Translations under genes and position numbers: made by a program
The notes under the pieces: generated by a model
Told to the model about the DNA's origin: nothing
Databases searched by the model: none
The model's input: the letters and a program-made list of their open reading frames with translations, nothing else
Assembly: GCA_031285105.1 (NCBI GenBank)
Contig: JAITWV010000423.1
Location: 1-9,718 of the forward strand
Length of the DNA stretch: 9,718 nucleotides
Reading direction: 5' to 3'
From: Streptococcaceae bacterium
Lineage (GTDB): Bacteria; Bacillota; Bacilli; Lactobacillales; Streptococcaceae
Part shown: positions 1 to 5,110 of the stretch, in pieces
Position numbering within the stretch: the first letter of the stretch is position 1
Layout: each line of letters starts with the position of its first letter

Positions 1-750
1 CCAAATCAAAATCAAAACGCACAATTGACTTATGATGAAGATACAGGATTCTTTTCTTTGAAGGTTCGCAAAGACCTTGGATTGATGAAAGATGAAACAG
101 ATAAGTTTTTTACGTTGGAGCATCTGAACTTCAAACATCATCGACAAAAACTGATTGAAACCATGAAAGAAGCAAAAACACCGATTACCATTCGTATCTT
201 GAGAAGAGAAAACAAATGGTATATGCAAGTTATCTTCACTTGGGTAAGTGAACCAAACACACAAGTGACAAAAAGCGAATATGGTTCAATCGGCTTAGAC
301 TTTAATGATGGTTTCATTGAAGCAAGTGAAGTCGACCATTATGGCAATTTGGTTTATCAAGTGCATTATAAACTCAAACATCATGGCACAGGAAATAAAG
401 CGAAATCAGAAATGCAGGTAATTGCGAAAAAACTTTCCGATTATGCGTTAGAAGTGATGAAGCCAATCGTGATTGAAGACCTTAATTTCAAGAAAACAAA
501 AGCGAAAACCAGTAAAAACACCACTGGAAAAACTTATAACAAAATGCTTCATGCGTTTGATTACAGTCGATACAAGAAGTTGTTAGAAAATGTCTGTCAT
601 AGAAAAAAGCTTGAATTGATTTTCGTTAATCCCGCCTATACCTCAATCATAGGCGAACGTAAATTTGGAAATAGAATGAAATTAAACCGACACCAAGCGG
701 CAAGTTTTGTGATTGCACGCAGGGGCATCGGTTTCGTAGATAATATATAG
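1..750 (+). CDS. tnpB: TnpB-related protein, 5' end outside the window
   Basis: The frame is open from base 1 (PNQNQNAQ then LTYDEDTG), so this is a 249-residue C-terminal part of a longer protein. TnpB proteins are RNA-guided RuvC-type nucleases encoded by IS200/IS605 elements. Visible RuvC pieces are motif I (GSIGLDFNDGF, Asp) and motif II (PIVIEDLNF, Glu). The final segment (NPAYTSIIG, then LNRHQAASFVIARRGIGF) fits the TnpB-related branch that lacks the usual zinc ribbon: there is no CxxC pair, and no Asp where RuvC motif III normally has one. Nuclease activity is therefore uncertain. The TAG at 748-750 may be premature, because reading past it gives KKTISEKPVRRPKDVLTVTFWE before further stops, and members of this branch as I recall them continue past this point. 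The family call is firm; whether the gene is intact is not. Confidence 0.82.
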   Translation, partial: PNQNQNAQLTYDEDTGFFSLKVRKDLGLMKDETDKFFTLEHLNFKHHRQKLIETMKEAKTPITIRILRRENKWYMQVIFTWVSEPNTQVTKSEYGSIGLDFNDGFIEASEVDHYGNLVYQVHYKLKHHGTGNKAKSEMQVIAKKLSDYALEVMKPIVIEDLNFKKTKAKTSKNTTGKTYNKMLHAFDYSRYKKLLENVCHRKKLELIFVNPAYTSIIGERKFGNRMKLNRHQAASFVIARRGIGFVDNI

Positions 751-967
751 AAAAAAACAATTTCTGAAAAGCCAGTCCGTAGACCAAAGGATGTATTGAC
801 CGTCACTTTTTGGGAATAGGAACAAGACTTTGAGTGAACTTTTCTTGAAAAAGGCAAGGAGAAATCCTGAGCGAAAGAAAAGGTATATCAAAGGGCAAGA
901 CACCCAATCGTTAGGGTGGAAGTGTAGTGAGATGAGTATTCAATTGGAAATATACATTTTAGATAAC
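751..967 (+). ncRNA. Putative reRNA (omega RNA) scaffold and right end of the TnpB element
   Basis: In TnpB systems a guide RNA is made from the 3' end of tnpB and the element's right end, and its guide comes from the DNA just beyond that end. This stretch sits in the right place, has frequent stops in the tnpB frame and contains the CACCC/GGGTG hairpin (901-918). If the right end is near 967, the guide would be the relA bases starting GGTGATATTTTTTCAG at 968. Position and hairpin are seen; the RNA itself is inferred from family knowledge. The relA-fused frame also happens to be open across 830-967. Confidence 0.4.
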
Positions 968-2032
968 GGTGATATTTTTTCAGATAAAGTTTATGTTTTT
1001 ACACCAAAAGGCGATGTAACTGAGCTTCCAAGCGGTTCAGGTCCGATTGATTTTGCTTATTCCATTCATTCACAAATCGGTGACAAAACGGTTGGCGCAA
1101 AAGTGAATGGAAAAATGGTGCAATTGGATTATCGTTTAAGAACCGGGGATATTATTGAAATCATTACTTCTGCTAATTCATTTGGCCCAAGTCGTGATTG
1201 GATTAAACTAGTTGCAACGACCAAAGCACGCAATAAAATTCGCCGTTTCTTCAAAGCCCAAGAAAAAGAGTTATCAATTACCAAAGGCCGAGAAGCAGTA
1301 GCCCAAGAATTATCAGACCATAAATACAATACAGCCGTCTATTTAAACAAGCAGCATATAACAGAAGTATTAGAACGCTTAAACTATCAATCAGAAGACG
1401 AATTATTTGCCGCTGTAGGTTTTGGTGAATTATCGCCAATTACCCTAGCGAATAAATTAACCGAAAAAGATCGTCGTCAAATCGAACGCGAAAAAGCCAA
1501 GGAAAAAGCTGACGAACTAATGCATAAGTCAGTCAAAGTTGAAAAAGCACCGGAAAAAATGAAAATTCGCCATGATGGTGGGATTGTCATTCAAGGAAGC
1601 AGTAATCTAATGGTTCGTTTAGCAAGATGCTGTAATCCAGTTCCAGGTGACGATATTACCGGTTATATTACCAAAGGTCGAGGGATTTCTATTCATCGCA
1701 TCGACTGTCAAAACTTGGCTAGTTCATCTGAATTACAAGAGCGTTTGATTGATGTTGAATGGGAAGACGGCGCGAAAAAGACAAAGAGCAAAGATTATAT
1801 TGCGGAACTAGATGTCTATGGCTTCAATCGTTCGGGCTTATTAAATGATATTTTAATGGTTGTCAGCACCCAAACGAAGAACTTAGTTAGTGTCGATGCC
1901 AAACCAACAAAAGATAAAATGGCTTCAATTCATTTAGCGCTAGGTATTCATGATATTAACCATTTGACGCTTTTAGTTGATAAAATTAAGAGTGTGCCTG
2001 ATGTTTATTCTGTTAGACGCACAAATGGGTAG
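932..2032 (+). pseudogene. relA: relA/rsh 3' half: regulatory domains of the (p)ppGpp synthetase/hydrolase, cut off by the TnpB element
   Basis: Full RelA/SpoT homologues make and degrade (p)ppGpp and are usually about 730-740 residues: HD hydrolase, synthetase, TGS, helical, conserved-cysteine and ACT domains. Counting from the ATG at 932, the 366 residues here hold the TGS domain (about 20-80), the helical region (about 85-200), the conserved-cysteine motif RCCNPVPGD (232-240) with the following IHRIDC, and a C-terminal ACT domain (about 290-365) ending SVRRTNG. True RelA homology begins only at GDIFSDKVYVFTP, roughly residue 385-390 of the normal protein; everything before it comes from the element. 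No HD or synthetase sequence is present. The frame opens at a TTG at 830 within the element; the ATG at 932 has a weak ribosome binding site. The fragment is intact enough to be translated, so it is either a broken gene or a separately made regulatory half. The identity is secure; expression is unknown. Confidence 0.88.
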
Positions 2033-2035
2033 AAT

Positions 2036-2212
2036 AAAAGAGGCTGGGACAAAACTATTTTTAAATTTAGTTTCCAGTCGAATAATGTAAAAACCTCCAA
2101 AAATCTATCCTCAAAGATAGATTTTTGAAGGTTTTTACGATTGAAGTTTTGGGCTAACGCTTGAATGTTCGTTTTATTCTATGCATTCGAGAGTTTTGTC
2201 CCAGCCTCTTTT
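2036..2212. repeat. 177-bp palindromic intergenic repeat with nested hairpin; likely bidirectional terminator
   Basis: The outer arms 2036-2056 and 2192-2212 are perfect 21-bp inverted repeats around the core GAGGCTGGGACAAAA. A second hairpin lies inside: 2087-2109 pairs with 2116-2138 (23 bp, one mismatch, 6-base loop). The right arm runs into a T-rich stretch (2209-2214) and the left arm is preceded by A's, so a transcript from either side could terminate here: relA from the left, the Rgg gene from the right. I recognise the outer core as a sequence recurring in enterococcal intergenic regions. No target-site duplication is obvious. Confidence 0.75.
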
Positions 2213-2296
2213 TTATTTTGATATTTGACTATTTTTCACAATGTGCATTTCTCATATTTCTATTCAGCCTACCAAACGCAATTATCAATCAGATTA

Positions 2297-3172
2297 TTAA
2301 AAATATATTCCATCAAATTTTTTTAAATCCTCCGAAAATTCTTTAACAACTTTCTCCAGATTCAATGTCATTAGTGCATCGAACATTTTTTTAATTTCAT
2401 TGTCTGTATTTTTTTGAGTCTTGTATCGCTTAATAAGCAATTCATAGAACTTTGTATAAATGCCTACGCTTCTTGAAAAAAGTTGTTTATTTTTAACTTT
2501 TTGCAGTTTTTGTAGGTATTTAGAAGATAAAGCAATCTCTTTTCTTTCAAGCATAAGTAAAAAAGCATTATTGTATAAGGCTGATAATGATTGAAAGAAA
2601 ATTTCATAATCTCTATTTTTACCAATCATTCGTTCAATTTCTATAATCTGTCTTACAATATAATTTGTGTCAAACAAAAATAATAAGCTAGTAAAGCAGG
2701 TAATGTCATATCTACTCCATTCATCAATTCCATCCAAATAATTTTTTAAACGTAAAAAATAAGTTTTATCTTTTCCAATTAATTTCTTCTCATACTCAGA
2801 TAAATGATACCAGTCCAGAGTTTTAGCCACCAAGTAATTCTTTATATCCACAATATCATTACTTTCTTTAGCAGCTTTACTTAATTTTTTTAAAGTATAA
2901 TCTTTTCTCTCTTCACTTTCACAAACATGAAGTAAAAATTTTTTCACATCCAAATTCTTCTTTCTTGATTCATCAATATTTAAGTGGAATGCGAACTCAT
3001 CCAAAGTAATATTCATTCTTCCTAAAAATTCAACTAAAATTATAAATGGAATCTGACTTTTTCCGTTTTCATAATTTATGAGTGTTTGTCTAGTTGTTAT
3101 ATTATTAGACAACTTTTTTTGGGAAATTCCTCTATTTACACGCATTTTTTTCAATAATTCATGAACTTCCAT
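2297..3172 (-). CDS. Rgg/GadR/MutR-family transcriptional regulator
   Basis: This 291-residue cytoplasmic DNA-binding protein has the usual Rgg length. Residues about 5-60 form an XRE-type helix-turn-helix (LLKKMRVNRGISQKKLS, then TTRQTLINYENGKSQIP), followed by the typical Rgg link LGRMNITLDEF. The rest, about 75-285, is all-helical, as in the peptide-binding TPR-like domain of RRNPP regulators, and includes a WSRYDITCFTSLLFLF segment like the family's conserved centre. Rgg proteins bind short re-imported peptides and switch neighbouring promoters on or off. A short peptide gene starts 122 bases away on the opposite strand, the classic divergent rgg-shp arrangement, and a bacteriocin-like operon follows it. 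The ATG at 3170-3172 has GGAG five bases upstream. The gene is more AT-rich than the flanking housekeeping genes. The family is confident; its peptide and targets are inferred from position. Confidence 0.85.
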   Translation of the reverse strand: MEVHELLKKMRVNRGISQKKLSNNITTRQTLINYENGKSQIPFIILVEFLGRMNITLDEFAFHLNIDESRKKNLDVKKFLLHVCESEERKDYTLKKLSKAAKESNDIVDIKNYLVAKTLDWYHLSEYEKKLIGKDKTYFLRLKNYLDGIDEWSRYDITCFTSLLFLFDTNYIVRQIIEIERMIGKNRDYEIFFQSLSALYNNAFLLMLERKEIALSSKYLQKLQKVKNKQLFSRSVGIYTKFYELLIKRYKTQKNTDNEIKKMFDALMTLNLEKVVKEFSEDLKKFDGIYF

Positions 3173-3243
3173 AAATACTCCGTTCTTTTATAAAAAACAA
3201 TGTCAAAATTCTTTACTTTCTCGTTTTAGATGTCGCTACTATA

Positions 3244-3249
3244 TATAAT
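3244..3249 (+). promoter_or_regulatory. Probable promoter -10 box for the short peptide gene
   Basis: A perfect TATAAT lies about 45 bases before the peptide start codon. The position 17 bases upstream (TCGTTT, 3221-3226) is not a -35 consensus, which would suit activation by Rgg. ATGTC occurs at 3200-3204 and again at 3230-3234, thirty bases apart on the same face of the helix; these could be operator pieces, but that is speculative. Confidence 0.45.
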
Positions 3250-3294
3250 ATCATTATAGAAGTAATTTAAGAAATGATTAGGAGGGAAATTATC

Positions 3295-3357
3295 ATGTTA
3301 AAAGTATTTGGTTTTATTATTTTTGGCTGGCAAACAGATATTCGTTTTCATTATTAG
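3295..3357 (+). CDS. Short hydrophobic peptide, candidate Rgg pheromone precursor (20 aa)
   Basis: A 20-codon frame starts with ATG and stops with TAG, preceded by a near-perfect ribosome binding site (TAGGAGGG, 3279-3286) eight bases before the start; such a site is unlikely by chance in this intergenic region. The product begins MLKVFGFIIFG (one Lys, then hydrophobic residues) and ends WQTDIRFHY. SHP-type pheromones of streptococci have the same build: about 20-30 residues, a basic start, a hydrophobic middle, and a C-terminal active peptide that often begins with Asp or Glu. DIRFHY or a slightly longer C-terminal piece would be the analogous signal here, although its polar, aromatic sequence is unlike the known hydrophobic SHPs. 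The gene is divergent from the Rgg gene and upstream of the bacteriocin-like operon. The reading frame is seen; the signalling role is inferred. Confidence 0.65.
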   Translation: MLKVFGFIIFGWQTDIRFHY

Positions 3358-3497
3358 ATAATAGGTAATTGGAAGGAAGATGTTATCTTTAATCTAATTT
3401 CAACAAAAAGAAAGGTCGGTGGGATACAGATAATAGATTTTTAAGCACAAAGAAATAAAAATTAAAAATTATCATTAGGAGAAAGGTGAGAAAATTC

Positions 3498-4355
3498 ATG
3501 AAATTACAAAAAAAATTGAAAATTCAATTTGTATCAATGTTATTAGTTTTAGTCACGTTTTTATCTATGTTCTCTCCATTAATTACTGAAATTGTTAGAG
3601 CAGAAGTTGTGCAGCCAAGCAGTGTATCTGAAACAACAAATTCATCAATTGACGATTATTTTGCTAAAAATCCAGTGAATGTTCCTGGAATGGATTCTGA
3701 ACAAGCAACAGATATTGTAAAAAATATGGCGATTTTATCGGAAAATGCCAAAGAAATTAGTGAAAAAGAAAAAGCTAATCTGATTAAAGAATTTGAAATA
3801 ATCTTAAATAATTCACTAAAATTACACGTATCAACAGATGTTTTAGATTTAAATAGCACAACCGCTTTACAAATTTCAAGTGAAACTGGTGAAAAAGATT
3901 ACTATACCTTAACGGTTCCAATTAAAAATGATAATTTCAACTTATTTAGTAATGTTACTGTTGTCTTTGATATGAACATGAATCTAAGAAGTTACCAAGA
4001 ATCGTTAATTTATAAATCAGCAACAGGTAATTTTGAAGTAGAAACATTTTCAAATGGGGAACAAACAACTCATAAAATTTTAGAAGATAAATTTGTTAGT
4101 AATGATGATTTAAAAAGTGAATTACAAAAGGTTCAAAACCAGGCAAAAGGCTTGTTACAAGCAAGAGGATGGGGTGAAAAAGTTGCTTGTTTGGTCATTG
4201 TACTTGGTATTAGTCGTACTATTGCAAACATTTTAGCACCAGTATGTGCAGCCTCTTGTGTTGCAGTACCACTTGTGTGTGCAGCTTGTGTTACAGGTTT
4301 TGTTGCATTAGGTGGAGCTTCAATATCTGGCGTTATAGGTTGTTTTAAGTTATAG
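3498..4355 (+). CDS. Secreted precursor with cysteine-rich hydrophobic C-terminal domain; putative halocin C8-like bacteriocin precursor
   Basis: This 285-residue protein (ATG at 3498, ribosome binding site AAAGGTGAG seven bases upstream; a GTG at 3486 would add four residues) starts with a Sec signal peptide: basic KLQKKLK, a hydrophobic stretch to about 25, and likely cleavage near IVRA-EVV. Residues about 40-222 are polar and contain no cysteine. The last 62 residues are hydrophobic, glycine- and alanine-rich, and hold all six cysteines (231, 250, 254, 261, 264, 282), including CAASC and CAAC. This suggests a releasable peptide with three disulfides. Halocin C8 has the same plan: a secreted preproprotein of about 283 residues with a C-terminal cysteine-rich antimicrobial peptide, the N-terminal part giving immunity. 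The adjacent thioredoxin-like gene fits disulfide formation. No dedicated exporter is seen, consistent with Sec export. The similarity to halocin C8-type domains is my recognition of pattern, not a search result; a non-toxic secreted protein remains possible. Confidence 0.65.
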   Translation: MKLQKKLKIQFVSMLLVLVTFLSMFSPLITEIVRAEVVQPSSVSETTNSSIDDYFAKNPVNVPGMDSEQATDIVKNMAILSENAKEISEKEKANLIKEFEIILNNSLKLHVSTDVLDLNSTTALQISSETGEKDYYTLTVPIKNDNFNLFSNVTVVFDMNMNLRSYQESLIYKSATGNFEVETFSNGEQTTHKILEDKFVSNDDLKSELQKVQNQAKGLLQARGWGEKVACLVIVLGISRTIANILAPVCAASCVAVPLVCAACVTGFVALGGASISGVIGCFKL

Positions 4356-4358
4356 CGA

Positions 4359-4793
4359 ATGGTTAAATTTATGAAAAATAAAAAAATCACCTTAATCAGC
4401 AGTCTTTTATTAATTTTATTATTATTCATTTTTGCCACCAAAAGCATGACACAAACAAAGGAAGAACTTGTTTTAATAGACAATCAACAGCTTGAAAACG
4501 TTATTAAAAGCAAAAAAGAAACGATTGTATATATTGGTAGACCGACTTGCCCGCAATGTCAGGAATTTGAACCAACATTGCGTAAGGTATTGAAGGAAGA
4601 AAAAATACATTTAGATTACTATAATACTGATGAAGCACGCAAACAAGATGAATCTGTACTAAGTGATTTAACTACTCAATTAGGTGTTAATACAGTTCCA
4701 ACAGTAGCAAAACTAAAAAATGGAATCGTCGTAAATAAAATAGTAGGTGTCAAAAATGAACAAGCCATCAAGGAGTTCTTAGGTGAAAAATAA
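4359..4793 (+). CDS. Membrane-anchored thioredoxin-like protein, PedC/BrcD bacteriocin accessory type
   Basis: This 144-residue protein has one N-terminal membrane segment (about 10-27) and an extracytoplasmic thioredoxin fold. The active site is YIGRPTCPQCQEF (Cys64, Cys67), with the conserved cis-proline region NTVPTVAKL (Pro114). The wording around the active site closely matches the PedC/BrcD family of bacteriocin accessory proteins, which are thought to help form disulfides in exported peptides. The start is three bases after the stop of the cysteine-rich precursor, with no strong ribosome binding site, so translation is probably coupled; an ATG at 4371 is an alternative. The natural substrate is the six-cysteine domain encoded just upstream. 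The fold is certain, the role is inferred from context. Confidence 0.82.
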   Translation: MVKFMKNKKITLISSLLLILLLFIFATKSMTQTKEELVLIDNQQLENVIKSKKETIVYIGRPTCPQCQEFEPTLRKVLKEEKIHLDYYNTDEARKQDESVLSDLTTQLGVNTVPTVAKLKNGIVVNKIVGVKNEQAIKEFLGEK

Positions 4794-5040
4794 TATTTTT
4801 TATAATCTATTATTAATAACTATTTTGGTAAATATTGTTTGCAGTTTATTATTTGTTTTCACTTATGGTAATAGTAGTACATTGTTCTTTAATTTATTTA
4901 TTGGGGTTTGTTTTATCCATGCTCGTAATGAAAATCGAACAAAATTTCAAAATAAAATTCTTCTTTTATTGGAAATTTTATTCTTGTTATTATTTTTAGT
5001 ATCGTATTTTCATTTTGTTATTCAATTAATTTTGAAATAA
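4783..5040 (+). CDS. Small three-segment membrane protein, possible bacteriocin immunity protein
   Basis: This 85-residue, very hydrophobic protein has apparent membrane segments at about 8-27, 32-46 and 58-83, separated by a charged loop (ARNENRTKFQNK). It starts at a GTG (4783) that overlaps the end of the thioredoxin-like gene, with AAGGAG (4770-4775) seven bases upstream, so the start is well supported and translationally coupled. I do not recognise the family. As the last gene of a bacteriocin-like operon, its size and membrane character suit an immunity protein, but this is positional inference only. Confidence 0.6.
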   Translation: MKNNIFYNLLLITILVNIVCSLLFVFTYGNSSTLFFNLFIGVCFIHARNENRTKFQNKILLLLEILFLLLFLVSYFHFVIQLILK

Positions 5041-5074
5041 TAAAAAAATAAGTATCAGATGTTGATGAAAGAAT

Positions 5075-5110
5075 ACGAGAAATCCCCAAAATTGATTTCT
5101 CGTTTTTTTC
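5075..5110 (+). terminator. Rho-independent terminator of the bacteriocin-like operon
   Basis: ACGAGAAATC (5075-5084) pairs perfectly with GATTTCTCGT (5094-5103) around a nine-base loop and is followed by a T run to 5109. It lies between the small membrane protein and the convergent ATPase gene. On the minus strand the same stem ends in a weaker T stretch, so it may also serve the ATPase. Confidence 0.8.

Larger units (their letters stand above)
1..967 (+). mobile_element. IS200/IS605-type TnpB element, right-hand part (left end outside window)
   Basis: The stretch carries a TnpB-like coding region followed by about 217 bases of tail, and then abruptly becomes relA sequence at about 968, where the reading frame turns into the RelA TGS domain (GDIFSDKVYVFTP). 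The tail contains a short hairpin, CACCC (901-905) pairing with GGGTG (914-918), of the kind found near the right end of such elements. No tnpA is visible; it may be absent or lie to the left. The right boundary is inferred only from where RelA homology starts and could be off by a few tens of bases. The left end cannot be seen. Confidence 0.7.

Noticed and set aside
830..931. RelA start at the TTG at 830, adding 34 residues
   Set aside because: These codons lie in the tail of the TnpB element and show no RelA similarity; the frame is open by chance or only fortuitously fused.
3187..3206. TTGACA (minus strand, 3201-3206) with TATAAA (3187-3192) as the rgg promoter
   Set aside because: The spacing is only eight bases; nothing -10-like lies at 16-18 bases, so the two boxes cannot work together.
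3358..3497. Separate promoter for the cysteine-rich precursor
   Set aside because: GATAAT at 3429-3434 has no -35 partner at a usable distance. The gene may simply be read through from the peptide promoter; nothing else convincing was seen.
4133..4483. 116-codon minus-strand frame opposite the cysteine-rich domain
   Set aside because: It is an antisense shadow of the precursor and thioredoxin genes, with no ribosome binding site or recognisable domain.
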